DNA of 64,000 bases, taken from the NCBI GenBank assembly GCA_964276145.1, contig CAXYDN010000007.1, forward strand, positions 310,001 through 374,000, read 5' to 3'. Position 1 is the first letter of the stretch; each line of letters starts with the position of its first letter. The notes beneath the pieces were generated by a model. That model was not told the origin of the DNA. It searched no databases and saw nothing but the letters and a program-made list of their open reading frames with translations. The translations under genes and the position numbers were made by a program. Positions 1 to 7,848 of this stretch are shown in pieces. Source of the stretch: SCGC-AAA076-P13 sp964276145. Its GTDB lineage: Bacteria; Pseudomonadota; Gammaproteobacteria; Magnimaribacterales; D2472.

Positions 1-1
1 C

Positions 2-283
2 ATTGCTATTGGATTCCAGAAAGATGAAAAAATAGCAAAAGCTTCAAACAGTCTCTATAAAGAACTTACCAATATGGGCTATGACGTTTTGCTTGATGAT
101 CGAAAAGATGGGTATGGAACAAAGATTAAAGACTCTGAGCTAATTGGCATTCCTCTCAATATAATCATCGGTAAACAATTTATAGAAAAAGAAGAAATAG
201 AATTTAGAACAAGAACCGGAGATACATCGCTAAGCAATATATCAGATTCAAAAACAATATTAGACTTCTTTAAAAATAAATAA
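2..283 (+). CDS. proS: Proline--tRNA ligase, C-terminal fragment (partial at left edge)
   Basis: Only the last 93 codons are present; the reading frame is open from base 2 to the TAA at 281-283. The fragment reads as the C-terminal anticodon-binding domain of bacterial (E. coli-type) class II prolyl-tRNA synthetase. The marks are the stretch YDVLLDDRKDGYGTKIKDSE, then LIGIPLNIIIG, then IEFRTRTGD, which parallel the DVLLDDR...ELIGIP...EYK.R order of that family. The enzyme charges tRNA-Pro in the cytoplasm; the catalytic core lies outside the window. It converges on the thiolase gene with only 3 bp between the two stops. Family assignment is from recognised motifs; His- or Thr-tRNA ligase anticodon domains fit less well. 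Confidence 0.85.
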   Translation: MAIGFQKDEKIAKASNSLYKELTNMGYDVLLDDRKDGYGTKIKDSELIGIPLNIIIGKQFIEKEEIEFRTRTGDTSLSNISDSKTILDFFKNK

Positions 284-286
284 TTC

Positions 287-1465
287 TTACAATCTTTCTA
301 TAATTGTAGCGTTTGCAGTTCCACCACCCTCACAAATAGCTTGAAGTGCATACTTGCCCTTTCTTCTTTCAAGTTCATGAACTAAAGTCGTCATTAGTTT
401 AGTGCCTGTTGCTCCTAAAGGATGGCCTAGAGCAATTGCACCACCATTAACATTTAGCTTATCTTTGTCAGCATCTAACTCTGCAGCCCATGCAAGTGGT
501 ACTGGAGCAAATGCTTCATTTACCTCATAAAGATCCATATCATTGATTGATAAATTCGCTTTTCTAAGTGCTAGCTTTGAGGCTGGAATTGGTCCGGTCA
601 ACATATAAACAGGATCATCTCCTACAACTGTGATGGTCTTTATTAATGCTTTTGGATCTGCTGTAATCTTTTTAAGACCTTCTTCATTACAAACCATAAT
701 TGCTGACGCGCCATCAGTAATTTGACTTGCATTACCAGCAGTTATAACGCCGCCCTCTGAAACAGTTTTTAAGCCAGCAAGTGCTTCTAAAGAAGCATCA
801 TATCTAATACCTTCATCATGAATAACCATTGAATCATTACCATTTTCATTTTTTCCTTGCAAAGGTAGAATTTCCTTAGAAAAGTAATCTGCTTTTGTTG
901 CTGCAGCAGCTCTTAAATGACTTTCTAAAGCAAAATTATCTAGATCTTCTCTTTCAAGATTCCACTTTTTAGCGACAAGCTCAGCTCCTGTGAATTGTGA
1001 AAAGAACACATCTGGGTAATTTTTTTGTATTCCTTCAGCGTTAAAAGGAAATCCATGATTTGCATCCATACCATCTGTAATACTTGCTCCAATAGGAACT
1101 ATAGACATGACCTCCACTCCTCCAGCAATAACAATATCTTGTGTACCAGACATGACTGCCTGAGTAGCAAAATGAAGAGCTTGTTGAGAAGATCCACACT
1201 GTCTATCAACAGTAGTGCCTGGAACCGATTCAGGTAAACTTGAAGCAAGTACGGCATTTCTAGCTAAGTTACCAGCCTGAGCACCGACTTGATCTACACA
1301 CCCAAAAATTACATCATCTATGTCTTTAGGATTTACTCCAGATCTTATTACTAATTCATCTAAGACTTTTGCTCCCATATCAGCAGGATGCCAGCCTGAT
1401 AAAGAGCCATTCTTCCTACCGCCAGGCGTTCTAACTGCAGAAACTATATATGCATTTTGTGCCAT
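287..1465 (-). CDS. Acetyl-CoA acyltransferase (thiolase)
   Basis: A 392-residue thiolase of normal family length. It carries the nucleophilic Cys in DRQCGSS (Cys90), the catalytic His in GHPLGATG (His348) and the second active-site Cys in CEGGGTAN (Cys378). Such enzymes cleave 3-ketoacyl-CoA with CoA, or condense two acetyl-CoA in reverse; the sequence does not settle the substrate. No fadB partner is adjacent, so the fadA name is not justified. The start follows the recA terminator hairpin directly: the 3' arm of that hairpin contains AGGGA, the only Shine-Dalgarno-like sequence, 7 bases before the ATG. Expression may therefore depend on recA read-through or on a promoter inside recA (inference). 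The pseudomonad recX-alaS neighbourhood is absent here. Confidence 0.93.
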   Translation of the reverse strand: MAQNAYIVSAVRTPGGRKNGSLSGWHPADMGAKVLDELVIRSGVNPKDIDDVIFGCVDQVGAQAGNLARNAVLASSLPESVPGTTVDRQCGSSQQALHFATQAVMSGTQDIVIAGGVEVMSIVPIGASITDGMDANHGFPFNAEGIQKNYPDVFFSQFTGAELVAKKWNLEREDLDNFALESHLRAAAATKADYFSKEILPLQGKNENGNDSMVIHDEGIRYDASLEALAGLKTVSEGGVITAGNASQITDGASAIMVCNEEGLKKITADPKALIKTITVVGDDPVYMLTGPIPASKLALRKANLSINDMDLYEVNEAFAPVPLAWAAELDADKDKLNVNGGAIALGHPLGATGTKLMTTLVHELERRKGKYALQAICEGGGTANATIIERL

Positions 1466-1499
1466 AAAAAATCCCTATTAAAAATATTTAATAGGGATT
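1466..1499 (-). terminator. Rho-independent terminator of recA, overlapping the thiolase ribosome-binding site
   Basis: A perfect 13-bp inverted repeat (1470-1482 with 1487-1499, 4-base loop) is followed on the minus strand by a T run that ends at the thiolase ATG. It lies 17 bases past the recA stop. The plus strand has no matching T run, so it should work only for leftward transcription. The 3' arm includes AGGGA, which could be the thiolase Shine-Dalgarno sequence and would be buried when the hairpin folds. Confidence 0.85.
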
Positions 1500-1516
1500 A
1501 GTGTATCAAGAAATAG

Positions 1517-2533
1517 TTATTTTGTAGATTTTGCTTTACTAGCAATAAAAGCTTCTCGAATTTCCATTAAGAGACTCTCTCTAATCTTAGCGTTTTCTTT
1601 TAGAAACATGCTGGCTTTAACCTTGCCTTGACCGATAGTCTCTCCATTCATTTTATAAAATGCTCCTGACTTCTCTATCAATCCAAGTTTGTGGCCATAG
1701 TCTAATATTTCACCTTCTGAATTAATGCCCTGACCATACATTATTTGGAATTCTGCTTGCTTGAATGGAGGTGAAACTTTGTTCTTAACAACTTTAACTC
1801 TAGTTTCATTACCCATAATTTCATCGCCTTCTTTAACAGCTCCAATTCTTCTAATATCCAATCTAACTGATGAATAAAATTTTAGAGCATTTCCACCTGT
1901 AGTGGTCTCAGGGCTTCCAAACATAACACCTATTTTCATTCTAATCTGATTAATAAATACTACCGTTGCTCCTGATCTTTGAATATTACCTGTTATTTTT
2001 CTAAGTGCTTGTGACATAAGTCGGGCTTGAAGACCTACATGATGATCTCCCATCTCTCCCTCTATTTCAGCTCTAGGAACAAGAGCAGCTACAGAGTCGA
2101 TTATTACTAGGTCAACACTATTTGATCTGACTAACATATCGGCAACCTCTAATGCTTGCTCACCAGTATCAGGTTGAGAAAGCAATAACTCATCAACATT
2201 TACTCCAAGCTTCTCTGCATACTGAGGGTCTAACGCATGCTCAGCATCAATAAAAGCACATGTCCCACCATCTTTTTGACATTGAGCAATTATTTGAAGT
2301 GTTAAAGTTGTTTTTCCAGAAGACTCTGGACCATATATTTCAGTAACTCTTCCTTTTGGAATACCACCAATGCCAAGAGCAATGTCTAGCCCTACTGAAC
2401 CAGTTGATATTGATGGGATGTCTAGAATCTCTCTATCACCCATCCTCATAACGGTACCTTTACCGAAATGACTATCTATGTCTGCAAGTGTATCTTTTAA
2501 TGATTTTGAACCGGTATCTTTTGATTTAGCCAT
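1517..2533 (-). CDS. recA: Recombinase RecA
   Basis: A 338-residue RecA, slightly shorter than E. coli RecA. The Walker A motif GPESSGKT is at residues 68-75; the Walker B region (VDLVIIDSVAALVPRAEIEG), loop L1 (MGDHHVGLQARLMSQALRK), and loop L2 with the following GGNALKFYSSVRLDIRR block are all present. It forms the ATP-dependent filament on single-stranded DNA for recombination and stimulates LexA self-cleavage. The start has a good Shine-Dalgarno (AAGGAG) 5 bases before the ATG. A near-perfect LexA box lies just upstream, so SOS control is expected. It is monocistronic by the terminator. recX, usual downstream in gammaproteobacteria, is missing. Confidence 0.99.
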   Translation of the reverse strand: MAKSKDTGSKSLKDTLADIDSHFGKGTVMRMGDREILDIPSISTGSVGLDIALGIGGIPKGRVTEIYGPESSGKTTLTLQIIAQCQKDGGTCAFIDAEHALDPQYAEKLGVNVDELLLSQPDTGEQALEVADMLVRSNSVDLVIIDSVAALVPRAEIEGEMGDHHVGLQARLMSQALRKITGNIQRSGATVVFINQIRMKIGVMFGSPETTTGGNALKFYSSVRLDIRRIGAVKEGDEIMGNETRVKVVKNKVSPPFKQAEFQIMYGQGINSEGEILDYGHKLGLIEKSGAFYKMNGETIGQGKVKASMFLKENAKIRESLLMEIREAFIASKAKSTK

Positions 2534-2543
2534 GTTATCTCCT

Positions 2544-2563
2544 TACTGTATATTTATACAGTA
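2544..2563 (-). promoter_or_regulatory. LexA (SOS) box of recA
   Basis: The 20-mer TACTGTATATTTATACAGTA is an almost perfect dyad and matches the classical CTGT-N8-ACAG SOS operator. It sits between the recA -10 element (which it overlaps by 4 bp) and the Shine-Dalgarno sequence, so bound LexA would cover the transcription start. Confidence 0.93.
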
Positions 2564-2587
2564 TAATGCTAATTAAGAAATTTACAA
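2560..2587 (-). promoter_or_regulatory. recA promoter (-35 TTGTAA, -10 TATACT)
   Basis: On the minus strand TTGTAA (2582-2587) and TATACT (2560-2565) are separated by 16 bp, and the -10 element overlaps the LexA box. The expected start falls inside the box, giving a short leader that contains AAGGAG. The element match is moderate; the position relative to the operator supports it. Confidence 0.65.
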
Positions 2588-2632
2588 CTTAAAAGTATAT
2601 TTTTTCTTAATTTTATCTTACAGTCACACTTT

Positions 2633-2638
2633 TATAAT
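2633..2638 (+). promoter_or_regulatory. Possible -10 element of fdxA
   Basis: TATAAT lies 22 bp before the fdxA ATG in the 127-bp recA/fdxA gap. No convincing -35 hexamer is found at 16-18 bp upstream, and fdxA has no visible Shine-Dalgarno sequence. Such AT-rich hexamers arise by chance here, so this is weak support. Confidence 0.4.
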
Positions 2639-2660
2639 AAAGTTTCACTAAAAAATTATT

Positions 2661-2984
2661 ATGGCTTTTGTAGTAACTGAATCGTGCATAAAATGCAAAT
2701 ACACAGATTGTGTAGAAGTTTGTCCTGTTGACTGTTTTTATGAAGGGCCTGATTTTTTGGTTATACATCCAGATGAATGTATTGACTGCGCATTATGTGA
2801 ACCAGAATGTCCTATAGACGCAATTTTATCGGAAGATGAACTTCCTGATGACCAGATAGATTTTATTGAAATTAATGCACGTCTTTCAGAGGTTTATGAG
2901 AATATCACTGAGGCAAAAGACCCTCTTCCAGAAGCTGATAAATATGAGAATGTTAAGAACAAACGAGAATTAATAGGTATATAA
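2661..2984 (+). CDS. fdxA: 7Fe ferredoxin FdxA ([3Fe-4S][4Fe-4S])
   Basis: A 107-residue protein closely resembling Azotobacter ferredoxin I. By analogy, Cys9, Cys17 and Cys50 hold the [3Fe-4S] cluster; Cys21, Cys40, Cys43 and Cys46 hold the [4Fe-4S] cluster; Cys25 is the free Cys beside it. It is a soluble low-potential electron carrier; its partner here is unknown. In pseudomonads fdxA lies between rpoS and mutS, both missing at this locus, so it marks the block as a collapsed version of that order. It converges on the DUF368 gene with a 5-bp gap. Confidence 0.96.
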   Translation: MAFVVTESCIKCKYTDCVEVCPVDCFYEGPDFLVIHPDECIDCALCEPECPIDAILSEDELPDDQIDFIEINARLSEVYENITEAKDPLPEADKYENVKNKRELIGI

Positions 2985-2989
2985 ATTCA

Positions 2990-3721
2990 TCAGTTTGGGA
3001 AAATAAGAACACCACTGATAAAGATCAAAGCAGCAAAGAAAATCATTATATTTAATTTATATTGGGACAGTAAAAAATTAATGAGCCTTGGCATTATCAA
3101 TAGTGAAACTATTGAACCAATTGCAAAGGGTATTAAGACTTCAAATTGAATATTTGCGATTGAACCAATAATAATCTCGTAGACCCCGATAGATAATAAA
3201 ATTGCACTGCCTGAAATTCCTGGCATTAGAAAAAAAGAAAATGCTATAAATCCAATTAATATGAACTCGATGAATGATGGGTCAATTGATAGAAAATTAA
3301 TATTATTTAAGATAATTCCAAATATCGCTCCTGCAAGAAAATAAATTATCCAATTTATATTGATCCTAAATTCTTTTTTTAATCTGTAAGTAATTAAAAA
3401 AGATATTAAACACATCAAAATTGCTAAAAACATTAAAAAATAATTTGTATATTCAACGTATAAAAATAAAATCAATTTTGAAGCAAATATAATGCTTAAA
3501 GCCATTGCTATAAAAAATGGAATTATTAAATCAAGAAAAAAAACTTGATTTAGTTTTTTAAGACTAAATGAAAAATTACTAATTTTTAAATTAGATAAGA
3601 ATAGTATAAATTTTTCATAGACATTAAATGCTATGGCTACTGTTGAGCCAGATATTCCTGGAAGAAGTTCAGCTAGACCAACAAAAAAACCTGAAATAAT
3701 AAACCTCAGCCTTTCACTCAT
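2990..3721 (-). CDS. DUF368 family membrane protein (putative undecaprenyl-phosphate translocase)
   Basis: A 243-residue, very hydrophobic protein with about seven or eight membrane segments. Two related glycine-rich re-entrant motifs are visible, GLAELLPGISGSTVAI near residues 16-31 and FFLMPGISGSAILLSIG near 163-179, the internal repeat typical of DUF368. Published work on other bacteria (PopT) shows members recycling undecaprenyl phosphate across the inner membrane, which would fit a window rich in peptidoglycan genes; the function here is inferred. It overlaps the pcm stop by 4 bases (ATGA), so it is translationally coupled. It occupies the place where pseudomonads carry nlpD and rpoS. 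It is shorter than many family members. Confidence 0.85.
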   Translation of the reverse strand: MSERLRFIISGFFVGLAELLPGISGSTVAIAFNVYEKFILFLSNLKISNFSFSLKKLNQVFFLDLIIPFFIAMALSIIFASKLILFLYVEYTNYFLMFLAILMCLISFLITYRLKKEFRININWIIYFLAGAIFGIILNNINFLSIDPSFIEFILIGFIAFSFFLMPGISGSAILLSIGVYEIIIGSIANIQFEVLIPFAIGSIVSLLIMPRLINFLLSQYKLNIMIFFAALIFISGVLIFPN

Positions 3722-4401
3722 GAATCATTTCCATCAATAGATGTTCCTGAGAGCATAGGCACAAAGGCAACTTCTTCAAATATATCCTCTTTAATTTCTT
3801 CCGCATCTAATTTAGTTATAACATGTAACTGTTGGGATTTAGTGTTGCCAACCGGAATTACAATTTTTGAATTTATATTTAAGCAATCAATTAAGTCTTG
3901 AGGATATTGTCTTGGGGCGGCTGCACATAAAACTCCATCAAATAATAACTTCTTATCCCAATCAGTGAATCCATCGCCGTATTTGAATAAAACATTCTTA
4001 ATTTTTAACTGACTCAGATTTTCTCTTGATTTTGCAACTAGTGGTTTAATTCTTTCTATTGCATGCACTTCTTCACAAAAATAAGATAATACAGCTGATT
4101 GATATCCGCATCCTGAACCAAGCTCTAGAACCTTATCAAAAATTTTACCTCTAGATTTAGTATGTGAAATTAGATGCTCTGTCATTTTTGCAACTATATA
4201 AGGTTGAGATATAGTCTGCTTATAACCAATTGTTAAAGATCTATTTTCATAAGCTCTAGAATGAAAAGCTTCATCTATAAATATATGTCTTGGTACTTGG
4301 GATATTGCATCTAAAACTCTAAAATCTTTTATGCCCATCTCTAAGAGATTTTCTATCATCTCTTCTCTGACTCTTCTAAATGTAAAGCCAGAACTATTCA
4401 T
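3718..4401 (-). CDS. pcm: Protein-L-isoaspartate O-methyltransferase
   Basis: A 227-residue PCMT. Visible marks are the N-terminal region VPRHIFIDEAFHSRAYEN, the substrate-site stretch TISQPYIVAKMTEHL, and the SAM-binding motif VLELGSGCGYQSAVL near residues 91-105. It methylates L-isoaspartyl residues in aged proteins, starting their repair, in the cytoplasm. It overlaps surE by 8 bases upstream and DUF368 by 4 bases downstream, keeping the classical surE-pcm pair. The usual next genes, nlpD and rpoS, are absent. Confidence 0.96.
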   Translation of the reverse strand: MNSSGFTFRRVREEMIENLLEMGIKDFRVLDAISQVPRHIFIDEAFHSRAYENRSLTIGYKQTISQPYIVAKMTEHLISHTKSRGKIFDKVLELGSGCGYQSAVLSYFCEEVHAIERIKPLVAKSRENLSQLKIKNVLFKYGDGFTDWDKKLLFDGVLCAAAPRQYPQDLIDCLNINSKIVIPVGNTKSQQLHVITKLDAEEIKEDIFEEVAFVPMLSGTSIDGNDS

Positions 4402-5140
4402 TAAAAAAAGGTTTTAAATTTTCTCTTAATGATTCCTGATCTAAATCATAGTCTAAAATAGATATTGAAATATATCCCTCTTTGACAGCATTTGCATCTG
4501 TTAATATTTGCTCATGAACAGGCTCTCCAGAAAGATTATATCTATATTTTTTTATATCTCCGCTAGAACTTATTTCAATTGGTTTTGAGGGCACTCCCCT
4601 TTTTGCTAGTGATGTTACTTTAATACCCTTGCATTCATTTGCTGGTAAATCTGGAAAGTTGACATTAAATACTTTGCCATGAAATTCCTTGGGTAAGTTT
4701 TTAATAGAATTAACAATATCAACAGCTTTATTTACTATAAAATCTGTATTAATGGTCTCATATGAGGCTATAGATAATGCTAAAGGAGGATATTTTAATT
4801 TTCTCCCTCCAACTGCAGCGCCCACTGTGCCAGAGTAAATTACATCTGTTCCTATATTTGCTCCATGATTAATTCCTGAAACTACCATGTCAAATTCAAA
4901 ATCTACAATTCCCAATAAACCAAAATAAGTACAATCAGCAGGGGTTCCATCAACAGCATAAATTCTTTCTTCAACTTGCCTTATTTTTGTTTCTTTTAAA
5001 AAAGAAATGGCAGCACTCATACCACTGCAATTATTTTCAGGGGCAATCATCCAAACATCATGATTTTCAGATAATTTTTTGTATAGATTTTGGATATTGG
5101 GTGCTTGATATCCATCATCATTTGTCAGTAAGATTTTCAT
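4394..5140 (-). CDS. surE: 5'/3'-nucleotidase SurE
   Basis: A 248-residue SurE with the metal-binding N-terminus MKILLTNDDGYQAP (Asp8 and Asp9), Ser and Asn ligands in NNCSGMSAAIS and VSGINHGANIGTDVIYSGTVGAA. It is a divalent-metal-dependent nucleoside 5'-monophosphate phosphatase, thought to serve stationary-phase survival along with Pcm. It follows the ispDF fusion by 5 bp. truD, which separates ispF from surE in E. coli and Pseudomonas, is missing. Confidence 0.97.
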   Translation of the reverse strand: MKILLTNDDGYQAPNIQNLYKKLSENHDVWMIAPENNCSGMSAAISFLKETKIRQVEERIYAVDGTPADCTYFGLLGIVDFEFDMVVSGINHGANIGTDVIYSGTVGAAVGGRKLKYPPLALSIASYETINTDFIVNKAVDIVNSIKNLPKEFHGKVFNVNFPDLPANECKGIKVTSLAKRGVPSKPIEISSSGDIKKYRYNLSGEPVHEQILTDANAVKEGYISISILDYDLDQESLRENLKPFFNE

Positions 5141-5145
5141 GGGTA

Positions 5146-6276
5146 TTACTTAAGGTTTACTAGTGATTGAACCGCTATTGCTTTATTTTTTCCTATGATA
5201 CCAATCTTTTCAGATGTTGTTGCTTTTAAACCAATTTTTGATTTAGAAATTTGTAAAATTCTTGAGAGGCTTTCGATAATAGCATCTCTATGAGGACTAA
5301 TTTTTGGTGACTCACATATTATTGTTGCATCAATATTATATATTTCGAGATTGAGTTCTTTAATTTTTTTAAGACAAAAATTAATTATCTTTATGCTATC
5401 AAGATCTTTATTAGACTCATCTGTATCTGAAAAAAATATTCCAATATCTCCTAAAGCTGAAGCTCCTAAAATTGAATCAGCAATTGAATGCAGAAGCACA
5501 TCGCCGTCTGAATGAGCTTCTATTTCATAGCCACATTTTAGGAAATAGCCACCTATCAAAAAACCTTTTCCATCTTTATATGTGTGTAAGTCAAAGCCAG
5601 TTCCTGCTCTAGTAGAAAATTTTTCTAGAAGATGTAAATCTTCTATGTGAGTAATTTTTATATTTGAAGATCGCCCCTTAAGTCTCGAAATACTAAAACC
5701 TTTTCTTTCCATAGCAAAAGACTCATCAGGAATATCAATACCCTCTTCTAATAATGATGCTAGTGAGGAGCGTAATTTACTAAAATTAGATATTTGAGGT
5801 GTTTGAACTAAGTAGTATTCAGATTTATCAAGTGTTGAATGATCTTCATGTTTTATAGAGTCAACAATTGGTATATAAAAAATAGAACAGTCTGTCTCTG
5901 ATGAGCTTATTTTTTCATAAATATTTACAATATCTTCTTCAAGAATATTTGGTCTGGCTGCATCATGAGTGATTACGTATGTGTAATCTTCTGTCTGGGC
6001 ATTATTTAAAGCATTTAATACCGATTGAGCTCTAGAATTACCTCCATTAACAATATTAATTTTTTCATTTTTAAAAAAATCTTGATTATTAATATAAGAA
6101 TCTGATTCTGAAACAGCTATTATTACCTTGGATACCAAGTGAGAATCAAGAAATGGTTGAACTGATTGTTCAATTACCGATTTTCCATTTAATTTTGAAT
6201 ATTGTTTTGGGAGTTGTTTATCAAACCTTTGTCCAATTCCAGCAGCTGGAATTACAACTAACAATCTATTTTTCAT
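5146..6276 (-). CDS. ispDF: Bifunctional IspD-IspF (MEP cytidylyltransferase / MEcPP synthase)
   Basis: A fusion of two MEP-pathway enzymes. The N-terminal ~225 residues are IspD (VVIPAAGIGQRFDKQLPKQY nucleotide-binding start, then THDAARPN and VQTPQ). The C-terminal ~155 residues are IspF (RAGTGFDLHTY, AHSDGDVLLHSIADSILGA, DIGIFFSDTD, CESPKISPH, ATTSEKIG). It converts MEP to CDP-ME and later makes the cyclic diphosphate; IspE, which acts between, is also in this window. I chose the ATG at 6276 (MKNRLLVV); an in-frame ATG at 6300 would add eight Lys-rich residues and enlarge the ftsB overlap to 35 bases. Separate adjacent ispD and ispF are the gammaproteobacterial norm; fusions are familiar from alpha- and epsilonproteobacteria. 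The frame is continuous through the junction. Confidence 0.93.
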   Translation of the reverse strand: MKNRLLVVIPAAGIGQRFDKQLPKQYSKLNGKSVIEQSVQPFLDSHLVSKVIIAVSESDSYINNQDFFKNEKINIVNGGNSRAQSVLNALNNAQTEDYTYVITHDAARPNILEEDIVNIYEKISSSETDCSIFYIPIVDSIKHEDHSTLDKSEYYLVQTPQISNFSKLRSSLASLLEEGIDIPDESFAMERKGFSISRLKGRSSNIKITHIEDLHLLEKFSTRAGTGFDLHTYKDGKGFLIGGYFLKCGYEIEAHSDGDVLLHSIADSILGASALGDIGIFFSDTDESNKDLDSIKIINFCLKKIKELNLEIYNIDATIICESPKISPHRDAIIESLSRILQISKSKIGLKATTSEKIGIIGKNKAIAVQSLVNLK

Positions 6277-6577
6277 CTTTATTATTTTCTTTTTTTTCAA
6301 ATGATATTAATTCTTCTTCAGGATAAACTAAATTTAATTTTTCCCTAGCAAAATTTTCAACATGCTCGTTAGACTGTTGAGCATTTTTTATTTCAAACTC
6401 TAAAATATCATTTTGATTTTTTATATCGTTATTCTTTTTAATTTGAATATCATTCTCATTGATAAGCTCTGCTTTCTTTTGGTATGAATTCGTACCAAAA
6501 AAAATACTGTTCAATAATAATATAATTAAAATCAATAGCGATGCTATTAAAACAACAAATAACCTACTCATTGACAA
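6266..6577 (-). CDS. ftsB: Cell division protein FtsB
   Basis: A 103-residue bitopic protein with a short cytoplasmic N-terminus, one membrane helix at about residues 5-27 and a periplasmic coiled coil (about 33-75) ending in the FtsB-like VENFAREKLNLVYPEEELI. It would form the FtsQLB complex that activates FtsWI. The place between eno and ispD is the conserved one. It overlaps eno by 10 bases and the chosen ispDF start by 11. A second ATG at 6571 is equally possible as the start. Confidence 0.92.
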   Translation of the reverse strand: MSMSRLFVVLIASLLILIILLLNSIFFGTNSYQKKAELINENDIQIKKNNDIKNQNDILEFEIKNAQQSNEHVENFAREKLNLVYPEEELISFEKKENNKDEK

Positions 6578-7845
6578 AGGTCTAACTCAGGAGACTCCTC
6601 TTCAATCCACAATAATCGATTATATTTTGCAACGCGATCTGAGCGACAAGGTGCACCTGTCTTAATTTGACCAGCCCCTAACCCAACTGCAAGATCAGCA
6701 ATTGTTGTATCTTCAGTTTCTCCAGATCTATGAGAGATTATTGATTTATAATTATTAGAGTTTGCTATTTGTATAGTCTCTATTGTTTCAGTGATTGAGC
6801 CTATTTGATTGAATTTAATAAGTATTGAGTTTGCTAAGTTTTTATTGATACCCTCTTGAAAAATAGCTTTATTAGTAACAAATAAATCATCTCCAACTAA
6901 TTGGCATTTAGCTCCAATTTTTTGAGTTAAGATTTTCCAACCCTCATAGTCATTCTCATCCATTCCATCTTCAATAGAAATTATTGGATACCTGTCTACC
7001 AGTTCTTCCAAATAATCTGCAAAAGATTCTGAATTTAAAGATCTTCCTTCACCTAGTAAATTATAATTATCTCCATCAAAAAACTCACTTGCTGCACAAT
7101 CTAAAGCAATAAAAATATCTTTGCCTGGAATAAGGTTTGAATTTTCAACTGCTTCTATTATTAATTTTATTGCCTCCTCATTTGACTGTAGATTTGGAGC
7201 AAAACCACCCTCATCACCCACAGCAGTTGAGAGTTTTTGTTTTTTTAAGATAGATTTTAGGTTCCAATATATTTCTGAAGACCATCTCATAGCTTCTTTA
7301 AAACTTTTAGCTCCTTTAGGAATAATCATAAATTCTTGGATATCAATATTATTATCGGCATGCTCGCCGCCATTCAAGATATTTAACATAGGCATTGGGA
7401 GATTACTCTTAACAGATGAGTTAGTAATTTCCTGGTAAATATCTGAGAAATGAGTGTAGAGATCTATTCCCTTATCTTTCGCAGCAACATGAGACACTGC
7501 AAGAGAAACTGCTAAAATTGCATTTGCTCCAATATTAGACTTGTCAGAAGTTCCATCAATTTTAATAATAATGTTATCAATTTCTCTTTGTTGACAAGGA
7601 TCCAAATTGATTAATGCAGGTTTTAGAATGTTATTAATATTGTTTACAGCCTTTTGAACACCTTTACCTAAATAATCTGTATTTCCATCTCTAAGTTCTA
7701 ATGCTTCTTTAGTTCCAGTGGATGCACCACTTGGGACAATTGAATGAGCTGAAATATTGTTGTCTAAAGTTATTGAGCAAGATACAGTCGGCACACCTCT
7801 TGAATCAAGAACTTGGATAGCTTTTATCTCGGTGATTTTTGACAT
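6568..7845 (-). CDS. eno: Enolase
   Basis: A 425-residue enolase with the substrate loop VPSGASTGTKEALELRDG, the catalytic Glu region NGGEHADNNIDIQEFMI, the metal ligands in ALDCAASEF, SIEDGMDENDYEGW and VGDDLFVTN, and the SHRSGETEDTTIADLAV signature. It interconverts 2-phosphoglycerate and phosphoenolpyruvate. PEP is also the substrate of KdsA just downstream and of MurA, so the gene feeds cell-wall and LPS synthesis as well as glycolysis. It lies 3 bp downstream of kdsA and overlaps ftsB. Confidence 0.98.
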   Translation of the reverse strand: MSKITEIKAIQVLDSRGVPTVSCSITLDNNISAHSIVPSGASTGTKEALELRDGNTDYLGKGVQKAVNNINNILKPALINLDPCQQREIDNIIIKIDGTSDKSNIGANAILAVSLAVSHVAAKDKGIDLYTHFSDIYQEITNSSVKSNLPMPMLNILNGGEHADNNIDIQEFMIIPKGAKSFKEAMRWSSEIYWNLKSILKKQKLSTAVGDEGGFAPNLQSNEEAIKLIIEAVENSNLIPGKDIFIALDCAASEFFDGDNYNLLGEGRSLNSESFADYLEELVDRYPIISIEDGMDENDYEGWKILTQKIGAKCQLVGDDLFVTNKAIFQEGINKNLANSILIKFNQIGSITETIETIQIANSNNYKSIISHRSGETEDTTIADLAVGLGAGQIKTGAPCRSDRVAKYNRLLWIEEESPELDLCQ

Positions 7846-7848
7846 TTT

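Noticed and set aside
287..310. Inverted repeat TACAAT/ATTGTA as a terminator for the thiolase gene
   Set aside because: Six A/T-rich pairs with a 9-base loop inside the coding end; too weak to support in AT-rich DNA.
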